64,000 bases of DNA from Streptomyces carpinensis (GCF_002154505.1 NZ_MUBM01000086.1:1-64000); one strand, 5' to 3'. Shown: positions 53,489 to 62,606, counted from the first letter of the stretch. Numbers and translations are program-made. The notes: generated by a model not told the origin, from the letters alone.

Positions 53489-54279
53489 GCGCCCGCCCGG
53501 TCGCTCTGCCCGTCGGCCCGTAGGAAGTCTTCCATCAGCCCGATCAGGTCGAGAGGTGCCTCATCCATCGCGTAGTGACCGCACGAGGGCAACTCCACCA
53601 ATTCGGCCCGCGGAAACCAGCGCGTCCAGGTGGCACGCTGTACCTCGGCCGTCAGCGCCGGGTCCAGTGCGCCCACGACAGCCAGGGCCGGCACGGGCGA
53701 ACCGTCGATCTGGCCATGGAAGTCCTCGCCCGCCCAGGAGTCCAGCCAGGCCCGGAACGCCTTCACGTCGCTGCGTTCGAGCGAACGACGCACCATGCGG
53801 TCCAGCCAGGCCGAAGGTCGTCGGCCACCCGTGGTGATGTCGATGATGATCCGGCGGTTCTCCGGGTTGTCTGCCGCAGCGGAGAAGAGTTCCCACTGCT
53901 CGGGCGGTAGGGGCAGGCCGGATGCGGGTACTGGCGACACACCCACGATCCTGCGCACCCGCCCAGGCGCGACGGCCACCGTCCGCTGAGCGACGCAACC
54001 GCCCATCGAGTGGCCGACCAGCGAGAACCGATCCCAGCCCAGCCGATCGGCCAGCGAGATCACGTCGGCGGCTCCCTCAGCCGTGGTGTACGCGCCCTTC
54101 ACGTCCCTGGCCTCTCCGTACCCTCGCAGGTCCACTACCGCGTACTGGAACGAGGCCAGGTCAAGATTCGGCAGCACCGGATCGTAGGCGGAGCGGTCGG
54201 CGAACCAGCCGTGTACCGCGATCACTTTGTGCGGGCCATCGCCGTGCAGTTCATGGGGCAGAACAGGAAATGCGGTCAC
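53485..54279 (-). CDS. alpha/beta hydrolase in operon with the P450
   Basis: 264 aa; I start at GTG 54279 with GGAG six bases upstream (an earlier GTG is at 54294). It has 'VIAVHGWFADRSAYDPVLPN' (oxyanion hole), 'SLVGHSMGGCVAQRTV' (nucleophile Ser) and 'LPSCGHYAMDEAPLDLIGLM' (catalytic His). It resembles haloalkane-dehalogenase/haloperoxidase-like esterases. Pairing with a P450 suggests oxidation followed by hydrolysis of the same xenobiotic or metabolite. Confidence 0.88.
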   Translation of the reverse strand: MTAFPVLPHELHGDGPHKVIAVHGWFADRSAYDPVLPNLDLASFQYAVVDLRGYGEARDVKGAYTTAEGAADVISLADRLGWDRFSLVGHSMGGCVAQRTVAVAPGRVRRIVGVSPVPASGLPLPPEQWELFSAAADNPENRRIIIDITTGGRRPSAWLDRMVRRSLERSDVKAFRAWLDSWAGEDFHGQIDGSPVPALAVVGALDPALTAEVQRATWTRWFPRAELVELPSCGHYAMDEAPLDLIGLMEDFLRADGQSDRAGA

Positions 54280-54530
54280 GCTGACTCCGGTCACCGAATC
54301 GAGAAGCCGGTCGGTTCAAACCGGCCCAACTCCGACCACTGTGGCGGTAACTCGCAGCCCGCGCAAGGCTCGCGCAAGTGCGGAAACCTCAGGCTCGCAG
54401 CATCGAGGACACACTCGCGCGCAAGAACTTCCAGACCCTCGCCGAGAAGCTGTCAGAGGCCCCGGAACCGGAGTTACTGCTCGTTGCAGAACGAGATGGG
54501 CGTAGTACGCCTCGACTACCGCCAGGGGTG

Positions 54531-55159
54531 TCAGCGGCTGAGAGTTCCGTCCCAGACGTTGCCGCGGTTGGCCCAGGTCCACAGCCATTGCCGCAGTGAG
54601 AGGGTCGCATGGAGCAGGCCGTCGTGGGGACGCCGGCCCAGTGTGGGATGCCAGCCCCCAGCGTCGTAAAGGAGCACCGGGTTGTCGACGGCGAGCAGTG
54701 AGACGTACCACTCCATTGAGCAGCCGCCTGAGGTCAGGTGGAGCCACGACGCCGGCAACCCGTGCAGGCGTTGGTGTTCGTGGGCGCGAACTGCGGATGG
54801 CCAGTCGACTGGGTAGAACGGTGTGCGATTGCCGTCGGTCAAAGCCGCTAGGCCGCTCTCGGGTCCGAAGCCCCCGTTGGCGACCTCGGTGTAGATGCGC
54901 CGGAGCAACCCGGGCAGTGGTCGTCCGATTCGGCTCTCAGCGTGCTCAACCTCGGCCATGGTGATCGAGGGGAACAACGGCCCGGGGGAGCATCCGCATA
55001 CAGTTCGGCCATATGTTCCATATCGAAGCGCAGGCCCGGGTCCCATGCGCGAACGCGCAACTTCTCGATCAGCGCGTCGTCGTCTCTCTCCTCGGCACTG
55101 GTCTCAGGTCGGGGCGTCGGCGGGGAAGATGCCGGGCCGTCGGGCAGAGCCGAGGTCAT
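54531..55159 (-). pseudogene. SMI1/KNR4-family gene with one frameshift
   Basis: Codons from ATG 55159 ('DDALIEKLRVRAWDPGLRFD', 'MEHMAELYADAPP') switch frame near 54985 at a CCCCCGGG run and continue as 'FPSITMAEVEHAESRIGRPL' and 'IYTEVANGGFGPESGLAAL' to the stop at 54531. One missing base explains it. The joined product of about 209 aa is a typical SMI1/KNR4 protein, often an immunity protein of contact toxins; no toxin gene is nearby. It may be a homopolymer sequencing error. Confidence 0.75.
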
Positions 55160-55199
55160 GGATCGGCAGCCTACTGCGAGGCGCAGACTGTGCTCCGAT

Positions 55200-55730
55200 G
55201 GCCGATGCTCGCCGTGCAGCCACGCAGGCGGTTCCGTAAGGACACCGTCCTCACCGTCGACGGCACGCTGGTACCCACTCGGGACCACACCGTCGCTGAG
55301 CAGACGAAGAACCACCGTTGTTCCACGACCCACCAGGTCGTCATCGACGCCGACACCCGCCTGGTCGTGGTGGTCGGCCGGCCCGTGCCGGGCAACCGGC
55401 ACGACTCCCGCGGCTGGGAAGAATCCGGCGCCAAGGCCGCCGCCGGCAACACGATGACCATCGCCGACGTCGGCCATCAGGGCACCGGACTGGTCATTCC
55501 GCACCGTCGCCGCAAGGGCGAGGAACTCCCGGACTGGAAAGAGGAACACAACCGGTCCCACAAGCAGGTCCGCGCCCGTGCCGAGCACGACTTCGCCCGG
55601 ATGAAAGCCTGGAAGATCCTTCGCGACTGCCGTCTGAAAGGCGACGGCGTTCACACCGCCATGCTCGGCACCGCCCGGCTCCACACCCTCGCCCTCACGG
55701 GAAAACTATCCGCCCCATATGAGACCAGAG
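55200..55730 (+). mobile_element. IS5-family transposase, N-terminus lost
   Basis: The frame reads 'RKDTVLTVDGTLVPTRDHTV', 'HQVVIDADTRLVVVVGRPVP', 'ADVGHQGTGLVIPHRRRKGE', 'NRSHKQVRARAEHDFARMKA' and ends near 55710. This is the DDE catalytic core of an IS5-group transposase, with D in DGTLVP and in ADVGH and E in the RAEHDF segment. About 90 N-terminal residues and the left end are missing, so it is inactive. Confidence 0.8.
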
Positions 55731-55775
55731 AGACCCCAGGGAGGGGGCTCCCCGCCTCTCCGGCTCAGAGAACGC

Positions 55776-56204
55776 TCAGTCGATACAGAACTCGTTGCCC
55801 TCGATGTCCAGCATCGGGATGCACGCATCGTTGCCGTCATACAGCGTTCGCACGTGTACCGCGCCGAGCGGGACCAGCCGCGCACATTCGGCCTCAAGCG
55901 CGGCGAGGCGCGCTTCACCCACGAGACCGGTGCCGACCCGCACATCAAGATGCACCCGGTTCTTGACGGCCTTCCCTTCGGGGACACGCTGGAAGTACAG
56001 CCGCGGGCCCACTCCTGAGGGATCTATGCAGGCGCACCATGAGTCCCGCTGCTCAGGTGGTTGCGAACGATTGAAATCGTCCCAAGTGGCAAACCCCTCC
56101 GGTGGCGGCGGTACGACATAGCCCAATACCTCGCACCAGAAACGAGCGAGACGCTCAGGTTCTGCGCAGTCAAAGGTGACTTGGAACTTCTTGATCGCTG
56201 ACAT
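55776..56204 (-). CDS. VOC-family protein
   Basis: A 142-aa glyoxalase-fold protein from ATG 56204 ('KKFQVTFDCAEPERLARFWC', 'RLYFQRVPEGKAVKNRVHLD', 'DACIPMLDIEGNEFCID'). It differs from the VOC protein at 32819 in the central loops ('PPEGFATWDDFNRSQ'). No substrate is assignable. It lies between two IS fragments. Confidence 0.87.
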   Translation of the reverse strand: MSAIKKFQVTFDCAEPERLARFWCEVLGYVVPPPPEGFATWDDFNRSQPPEQRDSWCACIDPSGVGPRLYFQRVPEGKAVKNRVHLDVRVGTGLVGEARLAALEAECARLVPLGAVHVRTLYDGNDACIPMLDIEGNEFCID

Positions 56205-56414
56205 CGGCGCACAGTAGCAGGGGCTCTGCCGCTCATCACCCGAGGTGGATCCGCCCGCCACCCATCACGCCCTGGGCCTCCTTGGACGCCAAGTGATCAA
56301 ACCGGACGGTCGACGAGAACGACGCGACCGTGGTGGTGGGGCCCACCGGTGGTCCCCACGATCCATTCCTGACCAACGACCGCCAAGATCAGTTACGGGA
56401 CTTGCCAATGCTGA

Positions 56415-56850
56415 AGTCAAGCCGCTGCAGATCGATGGCGATTTCGTCGCCGGGCCTGACAGCCCCAGATCCCGGCGGATGCGGGCCTGGTCGGCGATGA
56501 GGAAGGCGCCCTTCGCGTCGGTCTTTCCCTCACCTCGATAGGTGGCCGAGGCCCGGTGCACTGCCAGGCCGGTGAGATAGGCGACAGACTGATCGTGAGC
56601 GGTAAGCAGGCCGATCAGCAGGGCAGCACGACCATGGTTGAGGTCGGCTGCCCACAGCACATCGTCGGATATTGCGAGCACGTCGCCGAGCAGTGCCAGC
56701 AGCTCAGCCTCGTCGTTCTGGACCTGGCGCGAGAGCAACCGCTCGCCCTCCGCGTTGAGTACCACGGCGTGGTGATGGGTGTTGCCGATGTCCACCCCGG
56801 CCCGGATCTCCGGCACGTTCCCCTCCACCAGCTCGTCCCATATCGATCCC
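56415..56850 (-). mobile_element. IS110-family transposase N-terminal fragment
   Basis: The minus strand reads 'EGNVPEIRAGVDIGNTHHHA', 'VVLNAEGERLLSRQVQNDEA' and 'GKTDAKGAFLIADQARIRRD', the DEDD N-terminal domain of IS110 transposases. After 'RRDLGL' the frame shifts (about 56465) and the remnant 'LRPGDEIAIDLQRL' runs out near 56415. No C-terminal Ser/Tnp domain. The first catalytic Asp is present. Inactive. Confidence 0.75.
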
Positions 56851-57298
56851 GCAGACGACCTCGCCGGCGTTGTCCTACAGCAGCGACGGAGTCGCGTCTC
56901 CCAATCAGCGGTCAAGTCGTCGAGGGGCTCCGGGCGGCCAAGTCCCGTAAGCCATCCGGTGTCTCAGCCTTTACAGCCATACCTGGAGCCCCCGGGGCCT
57001 CCGATCCTACGAATGACCAGACCGGACCCACGTCTTTAAGGTAGGACAGCCCTTGGGCGAGGCCACTGACAACGACCGCCCACAGCGGCCGTCTCGTTTT
57101 CCTGCCTCACTCAGCTCGGTTGGCAGACGTTCGACCGAGGCGCGGGGGCGATCGCAAACTGTTCGGGAGCTGCCCAAGAACCCAGTTGAACGGCTCGGTA
57201 CTCTGCTCAAGTCCCTTGAGGACGGGGAGATCCTGAGCTCAGGGCTCGCGCAGTCAGCAAGTGCCATGCCGGACTGCGTGAGTCCGGCGCTCCGTGGA
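56851..57298. other. 450-bp gap without a recognisable gene
   Basis: It follows the IS110 fragment. A plus-strand open frame (57053-57754) is long but has no recognisable motif and overlaps the next gene in opposite sense. I see no repeats. Confidence 0.45.
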
Positions 57299-57688
57299 TC
57301 AGACCAGCGCCGGTATGAAGCCACCGCGGGCGGTGCCCGAGGACAGCACGGCAGACCAGTCGAGTTCCTCGGGTATGTGGTCCAAAGACAGAACGACGGC
57401 TCCGCCGGCCTGCTCTGCGTCCGCGCACCAGTCGCCCATGCCGCTCGACGGCGTAGCTTCGTCGCCCCCGCCGACCACCGGCGCAGCGAGAGCGGGTACG
57501 ACCAGTCCTTGGTCCCCAGGTCCGTCCACGACGCACAGGGTGAGCCGGGGGACGATGCTCCAGCCCTCACACAAGGGCACCGCCCCGTCCGGCGCGATCA
57601 GGAGCGGCAGGGCATCGTGGACGGGCGCGTCGGCCAGCAGAAGCACGGGTGTGGCACCACGAACGAACAGAGTGTTCTCAGGACTCAT
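57299..57688 (-). CDS. hypothetical protein (129 aa)
   Basis: An acidic, hydrophobic-rich soluble protein from ATG 57688 ('TLFVRGATPVLLLADAPVHD', 'PLCEGWSIVPRLTLCVVDGP'). No signal, membrane segment or known motif. The frame extends upstream to 57865 but that part is Arg/Pro-rich and unlike protein. Unassigned. Confidence 0.55.
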   Translation of the reverse strand: MSPENTLFVRGATPVLLLADAPVHDALPLLIAPDGAVPLCEGWSIVPRLTLCVVDGPGDQGLVVPALAAPVVGGGDEATPSSGMGDWCADAEQAGGAVVLSLDHIPEELDWSAVLSSGTARGGFIPALV

Positions 57689-58030
57689 CAGCACGGGACC
57701 ACTCTCGCAGGCTGGGGCATCGGGGCGGCAGGAGGGTGCCGAAAAGGGCAATGAGCGCGCGCGGGGTCGGAATCGTCGAACCAATGCCTGACAACCGTCA
57801 CTGACATCGACTGCCTCGAACAGCGGCGCATCACCTGCGAAACCGGGGTCGACGCGCGGTGGCAAGGCGCCGAGGGCTCAGAGACCTGATCGACTCCTGG
57901 AGCGGGTGCCGCACCTTCGATCCCTGCCCGAAGCCGGTCATTCTCAGCTCGGTTACGCTCGGCATCACCCACGTTCACTAGGCGATCCGGGCCAACAGCC
58001 ACCGAATCGCCACTCGGGAGACGCCACCAC
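57689..58030. other. 340-bp upstream region of the substrate-binding-like gene
   Basis: No gene is supported. It must hold promoters for the divergent 129-aa gene and the plus-strand gene at 58031. A GGGAG near 58016 could be the ribosome site of the latter. Confidence 0.45.
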
Positions 58031-59143
58031 ATGAATACGCCACCGTCGCCGACCGGAGCGGAGCGGGCTGACGAATCAGCCGTCCGGATCGGTGCTCTCG
58101 TTCCGCTGACTCGGCCAGGCTGGGTCGAGGCAGGCCGACACCTGCTCGCCGGAATGGAGCTGGCCGTTCGCGAAGTCAACGACGCCGGCGGGATCTCCGG
58201 AAGACCACTCGAGCTGGTGGTCCGAGACACCGCGGCTGATCCACAGAAGGCCGCCGCGGCCGTAGACGAATTGGCTCGCCTGGGCGTGGCCGCCTTGGCG
58301 GGGGAGTATCACAGCGTCGTCGCTCGCGCCGCTGCTGCCGGGGCCGACGCCCTCGGCCTGCCGTTCCTCTGCTCATCAGCGGTTCTCGACGCGCTCACCG
58401 AACAGCCGACGGATTGGGTCGCGCGCCTCGCTCCGGCGCAGTCACACGGCTGGCAGATCTACGCGGACTTCCTCCTCGGCGCGGGCCACAGTCGAATCGC
58501 CGTCGCAGCCGAGCCGAGTGTCTACTGGGCATCTGGCGCCCGCATTCTGCGGGACTACCTCGCTCCACGCGGCGGCACCATCATCGAGCTCGACATGCGC
58601 GCGCTCGCCCCCACCGCGGTGTGCGACGAACTCGTCGACCATGGCGCGACAGCCCTCCTTCTTCTGGTCGGCCACCCGGAGCCGGCGGTGCCGATCGTCA
58701 AGTCCGTCCGCCGCGACCAGCGCCTCACCGAGATCATGATCGGTGCTCCGGCCGGGCAACCGGAGTTCGCCGAATGGGCGAGGTTGCTGGGTGGCGACGG
58801 CGCCGCGATCCCGTTCCTGCGCTATCTGCCCGAGCGCCTCAGCCCACTGGGTGCACGAGTCGAGACGGCCCTTTGCGAGCGGCTGGCCGATGCGCCCTCG
58901 TTCGTCGCCTTCGAGGGCTACGACACGGTCGCCGTCCTCGCCGAATTGCTGCGTTCTCACGGCGCGGACCGGGCGCGCACTGCCGAATCCTGGCCGCGCG
59001 TCGCAGTCGAAGGCACCCGTGGGCGGATCCGGTTCTCCCGCACGCCAGGCATCAGCGTTTGGCAATGGGCCTGGGCGCCGGTCCAGGTCGTCGATCGAGA
59101 TCCGGTCGAACCGGAGCGCTTTCGGATCCTCCACGCCGGCTGA
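58031..59143 (+). CDS. leucine-binding-type periplasmic-fold protein without signal peptide
   Basis: 370 aa of the PBP type 1 (branched-chain amino-acid binding) fold: 'VRIGALVPLTRPGWVEAGRH', 'LAGMELAVREVNDAGGISGR', 'ALLLLVGHPEPAVPIVKSVR', 'FVAFEGYDTVAVLAELLRSH'. There is no signal peptide or lipobox; the first strand begins at about residue 18, so the protein should be cytoplasmic. No ABC permease or ATPase gene is adjacent. It may be a cytosolic ligand sensor of the AmiC or LivK-derived kind, or a decayed transporter part. Confidence 0.82.
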   Translation: MNTPPSPTGAERADESAVRIGALVPLTRPGWVEAGRHLLAGMELAVREVNDAGGISGRPLELVVRDTAADPQKAAAAVDELARLGVAALAGEYHSVVARAAAAGADALGLPFLCSSAVLDALTEQPTDWVARLAPAQSHGWQIYADFLLGAGHSRIAVAAEPSVYWASGARILRDYLAPRGGTIIELDMRALAPTAVCDELVDHGATALLLLVGHPEPAVPIVKSVRRDQRLTEIMIGAPAGQPEFAEWARLLGGDGAAIPFLRYLPERLSPLGARVETALCERLADAPSFVAFEGYDTVAVLAELLRSHGADRARTAESWPRVAVEGTRGRIRFSRTPGISVWQWAWAPVQVVDRDPVEPERFRILHAG

Positions 59144-59195
59144 GAGAGCACGGAGCTCCGACCGCGCAGACCTGTAAGAAGGCTCGCACGGCGGA

Positions 59196-59351
59196 CGCGA
59201 GTACAGCTTCGACCAGGAGCTGTACAAGGGCCGACATGCAGTGGAACGCGGAATCGACCGCCTCGAGCGACACAGTGCCGTCGCGACCCGGTACGACAAG
59301 CTCGCAGTCCGCTACGAAGCCGCCGTCCGGACCGCCGCCGTCAATGACTGA
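59196..59351 (+). mobile_element. IS5-family transposase C-terminal fragment
   Basis: The frame 'REYSFDQELYKGRHAVERGI' then 'DRLERHSAVATRYDKLAVRY' to a stop at 59349-59351 is the end of an IS5-type DDE domain (the E-containing 'ERGIDRLKRHRA..TRYDK' helix). Nothing upstream matches. It is a 156-bp relic just after the binding-protein gene. Confidence 0.75.
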
Positions 59352-59386
59352 CTCTGAGCCCATGAGCCAAGGGACCCTGGGCCGGG

Positions 59387-60487
59387 TCAGTATCCGATGG
59401 CCTCACGGAGGAGCAGCACGGTGCCGCGCCCCGGGCGGGGTTCCGCGTTGAGAATGAGCAGGCGGTTGACGGCGCTGGGCATCCCGTACACCGCCTGGGC
59501 CCGGGCGTTCTCCAGCGGAAGGGCGTGCTCCTCGACGCGGCGCAGCGCTGTGCTCAGGTCAGGCACCACCTTCTGCGCGCCGACGATCCACACCGCGTGG
59601 GCGGCGCCGCCCGCGTTGGCAGGGAGTTGGCTGCCGCTGCCCGACGCAAGAACGAGCGAACCGGTCTCGGTGACCGCGGCGACGCTGTTGACGACGAATT
59701 CGGGGCCGGCGACCAGCCTTCGGATCTCGTCGGCGCCGGTGGTCCGGTCGATGCCCAGGACGCGCGGCCTGATGGCGTCGTACCGGCCGCCGGAGTTGAT
59801 GTCCTCGTCGATGCCGGACAGCCGGAGGGTTTCGCTGGCTCCGGTGAGCACGGCGGCGCCCTCGGGGACCAGGTCCTTGACGCGGGCGCGCGCGGCCGCG
59901 GCGTCGTCGAGGATCTCGGCGGCGAAGCCGTTGGCACGCAGTGCGGTGGCCACCCGCTCCAGTCGTTCGGCCGATGCCGGGGCGGCGAAGGACGCGGCCG
60001 GAGCCGGGGTGGCCGTGGTGTCTGCCGGGTCGGTCCCGGAGCCCTGCGCCGTGTGGGGCGCCGCGCCCGCCAGCGGGGAGGTGTCGAGGTACCTGACCTC
60101 GTACACACGCTCGGCGAACTTCCAGCCCTCCGCGGTGCGCTGGTAGCGGTCGTGGTAGACGGCGTAGTTCAGACCCTGGCGTCCGTCGAGGGTTCGCACG
60201 AGTTCTTGGATGTAGGCGCGGCCGGTGGCGGTGTCGCCGTCGAGCAGGATCGTGCCGGGGTGTGTGGTCTGTACGAAGAAGTCCCACTGGCTCTGCAGTC
60301 GCTCGCCCCCGGCACGGATCTCCTCGCGGCCGATGTGCTCGGCGGGGATGTTGGGCATGCGCAGGGCACCGTCCGGTGTGAACAGCGAGGCCAGGCGGGG
60401 CCGGTCGCGCATCATCGCCGCGTCGGTGAACTCGCCGCGCAGTGCCTCGATCTCGACGCGGTCCGCGATGGCCTGGAAGTCGTTCAT
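59387..60487 (-). CDS. SnoaL-like / LUD-domain fusion protein
   Basis: 366 aa. An N-terminal SnoaL/NTF2-like domain (about 1-135: 'FTDAAMMRDRPRLASLFTPD', 'NYAVYHDRYQRTAEGWKFAE') is joined by an Ala/Pro linker to a LUD (LutC/YkgG) domain (about 165-366: 'LVPEGAAVLTGASETLRLSG', 'EFVVNSVAAVTETGSLVLAS', 'WIVGAQKVVPDLSTALRRVE'). LUD proteins belong to lactate oxidation complexes and bind a small acid. SnoaL domains bind polyketide-like ligands or serve as catalytic barrels. The combination is unusual. Divergent from an ECF41-type sigma factor. Confidence 0.83.
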   Translation of the reverse strand: MNDFQAIADRVEIEALRGEFTDAAMMRDRPRLASLFTPDGALRMPNIPAEHIGREEIRAGGERLQSQWDFFVQTTHPGTILLDGDTATGRAYIQELVRTLDGRQGLNYAVYHDRYQRTAEGWKFAERVYEVRYLDTSPLAGAAPHTAQGSGTDPADTTATPAPAASFAAPASAERLERVATALRANGFAAEILDDAAAARARVKDLVPEGAAVLTGASETLRLSGIDEDINSGGRYDAIRPRVLGIDRTTGADEIRRLVAGPEFVVNSVAAVTETGSLVLASGSGSQLPANAGGAAHAVWIVGAQKVVPDLSTALRRVEEHALPLENARAQAVYGMPSAVNRLLILNAEPRPGRGTVLLLREAIGY

Positions 60488-60548
60488 CGAAAGTCTCCTC
60501 TGCGTCTTGTCGTCGTCTTCACCGGTACGACAACGCAGCCGTTGGGAA

Positions 60549-60573
60549 TGTGAGGCGGCGCGTCGGCCTCACA
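60549..60573. promoter_or_regulatory. inverted repeat in the sigma/SnoaL-LUD divergent region
   Basis: TGTGAGGC-N9-GCCTCACA, perfect 8-bp arms. It sits midway between the two divergent start codons (60487 and 60639). A repressor site or the overlapping promoter elements of the ECF41-type factor are possible. Confidence 0.65.
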
Positions 60574-60638
60574 GTCAGGTGCGCTGTCTTGTCGTAACGG
60601 GTAGAGCCACGGAAGCGAGCGAGGGAGACGGCCAGACC

Positions 60639-61580
60639 ATGACCACCAGAGCGGAGCCCGGCGATGATCAGAGCGATCCGGGCCTCAGCGCGATCATGAG
60701 CGAGCGGCGCCGGCTGATCAACCTCGCCTATCGACTCCTCGGGTCCCTTGCCGACGCCGAGGACGTCGTGCAGGAGACCTACGCCCGCTGGTACGCCATG
60801 TCCGCAGGGGAGCAGCAGGCCATCGAGTCGCCCGGCGCCTGGCTGGTGACGGTCGCCAGCCGCATCTGCCTGAACCTGCTCGGCTCGGCGCGGGTCAGGC
60901 GGGAGTCGTACGTGGGCGACTGGATCCCGGAACCGCTGCCCGAGCCCGCGGAGTGGGTCACCGGGCGCTCCGGCGTCGGCGGGATCGACCTTGCCGATCG
61001 GGTCACCCTGGACGAGTCGGTGACGATGGCCTTCCTGGTCGTCCTCGATTCGATGACCCCGGCCGAGCGAGTCGCGTTCGTCCTGCACGACGTCTTCCGC
61101 TACCCCTTCGGCGAGGTCGCCGAGATCGTCGGCCGCACTCCGGCGGCGTGCCGCCAGCTGGCCTCGTCGGCCCGTCGCCGCATCCGCACCGCGCAGAGCC
61201 CGGCGGCGGGCCCGAGTGGCGGGCAGGCGGGCATCGTCAGGCAGTTCAAAACGGCCTGGGAGGCCAAGGACATCGACGCCCTGATCGGCCTGCTCGATCC
61301 CGAAGCTACCGCGACCGCGGACGGCGGCGGGCTGGCCGTCACACACCTGGAGCCGATCGTGGGCGGTGAGCAGATCGCACGTGCCTACGCCGAGATCGCG
61401 CGTGTGTCGGGCGACCGCACGACGTTCCTGGAGTGCACGGTCAACGGCGTGCCCGGTCTGGTGGCGCGGCAGGACGGCGACATCGCGACCGTGTTCGCGT
61501 TCGAGATCGCGGGCGACCGGATCAGGCATATCTGGGCGGTGCGAAACCCCGAGAAGCTCCGTCCCTGGCGGATCAGCTGA
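60639..61580 (+). CDS. ECF sigma factor of the SigJ/ECF41 type
   Basis: 313 aa from ATG 60639. Region 2 'RRLINLAYRLLGSLADAEDV', the conserved 'ESPGAWLVTVASRICLNLL', region 4 'TPAERVAFVLHDVFRYPFGE' and a C-terminal SnoaL-like domain ('FKTAWEAKDIDALIGLLDPE'). Such factors have no separate anti-sigma factor; the C-terminal domain itself controls activity and a partner redox or SnoaL/COE gene lies beside them. Here the partner is the divergent SnoaL-LUD protein, presumably its target. Confidence 0.93.
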   Translation: MTTRAEPGDDQSDPGLSAIMSERRRLINLAYRLLGSLADAEDVVQETYARWYAMSAGEQQAIESPGAWLVTVASRICLNLLGSARVRRESYVGDWIPEPLPEPAEWVTGRSGVGGIDLADRVTLDESVTMAFLVVLDSMTPAERVAFVLHDVFRYPFGEVAEIVGRTPAACRQLASSARRRIRTAQSPAAGPSGGQAGIVRQFKTAWEAKDIDALIGLLDPEATATADGGGLAVTHLEPIVGGEQIARAYAEIARVSGDRTTFLECTVNGVPGLVARQDGDIATVFAFEIAGDRIRHIWAVRNPEKLRPWRIS

Positions 61581-62165
61581 GGAGCGATCCGGAACACAGC
61601 GGCGATCGGATCGTGACCAGCACCGACCCGCATCGGCGCCACGTCTCGAAGCCGCCCTGGCGATGCGATACGGACCATCCCATGTGCGGCAGACGGGACG
61701 GGGGGCGCCCGTGCGCAGGCGCGGCCACCCTCAGAGTGCACATCCTCGGTGTGTCGTCGATCGCTCATTGGCTGATGAACGATCGTTGAAGCGGGGCGTC
61801 GGCCGCCGATAGAGTGCCATGCAGTCGGCCCGCTACGACCGCAGCCGGACCGCCCCGATTCACCCCGGCTGAGCGCCTGTTCTTGAACGGCCTGGACGGT
61901 AGTGGATCAACTGCCGACGTCGAGGCCGCCTGGTGATCGGTGTCCATGCGGTACCAGGCTCCGCAGAATCGGTCCCTGCCGGCGCACGATGCTGGATTTG
62001 TCACCCGACGGCGACGCACCGGGCACCTGACTGAGAGGGAAGAAGAGGTCTTTCGCCGCGTCCGGCAGCGGATCGAGGAGCGCGGTGAGGGTCCGTCGGC
62101 ATGGCAAGACACGCCTCCCAGATGCGAACTGGGTCCTGTCCGGGCCGACGCCGCTTCATGTCGCC
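61581..62165. other. 585-bp gap between converging genes
   Basis: It lies between the ends of the sigma and Lrp-type genes. I find no supported gene. A 10-bp palindrome AACGATCGTT occurs near 61780-61790. No terminator-like stem of 10 bp or more is visible. Confidence 0.45.
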
Positions 62166-62606
62166 CTACTCGTTGTTCTTGATCTCCTTCATCGTCAGGT
62201 GGGATTCGAGGCGCCGGACGGCAGGCAGGCCGCTGAGCTTGCCGGTCAGGAAGGCCTCGTAGGCGGCATGGTCGGCGACCGCCACGCGGATGAAGTAGTC
62301 GGGGCGCCCGTACATGCGGCGAAACTCGACGACCTCCTCGTAGGAGGCCACGGTGTCCTCGAACTCCTCGAAGCTCCTGCGGTCCTGGGCGTAGATCTCA
62401 ACGTCGATCAGGACGTCCAGTCCGCGGCCCAGGGCCTCGCGGGAGATGACGGCCCGGTAGCCGGTGATGACGCCGGCCTCCTCCAGCCGCTTGACGCGGC
62501 GCAGGCAGGGCGGCGGAGTCAGGCCGACCCGCTTGGCCAGCTCGACGTTGGTCAGCCGCCCGTCCTGACGCAGATGAAACAAAATTTCCCGGTCGAGCGT
62601 ATCCAT
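62166..62606 (-). CDS. Lrp/AsnC-family regulator of azlCD
   Basis: A 146-aa protein with helix-turn-helix 'LTNVELAKRVGLTPPPCLRR' and RAM domain 'PDYFIRVAVADHAAYEAFLT'. It has no ribosome site. GTG 62624, six codons earlier, lies 6 bases after a TATGCT -10-like box and could be a leaderless start. Divergent from azlC; Lrp-azlCD pairs are a known arrangement in which branched-chain amino acids induce their own export. Confidence 0.9.
   Translation of the reverse strand: MDTLDREILFHLRQDGRLTNVELAKRVGLTPPPCLRRVKRLEEAGVITGYRAVISREALGRGLDVLIDVEIYAQDRRSFEEFEDTVASYEEVVEFRRMYGRPDYFIRVAVADHAAYEAFLTGKLSGLPAVRRLESHLTMKEIKNNE

Noticed and set aside
54378-54599. 73-codon plus-strand frame ('LARKNFQTLAEKLSEAPEPE')
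   Set aside because: The helix-like start is suggestive, but I recognise no family, there is no ribosome site, and the second half overlaps the SMI1 gene's 3' end.
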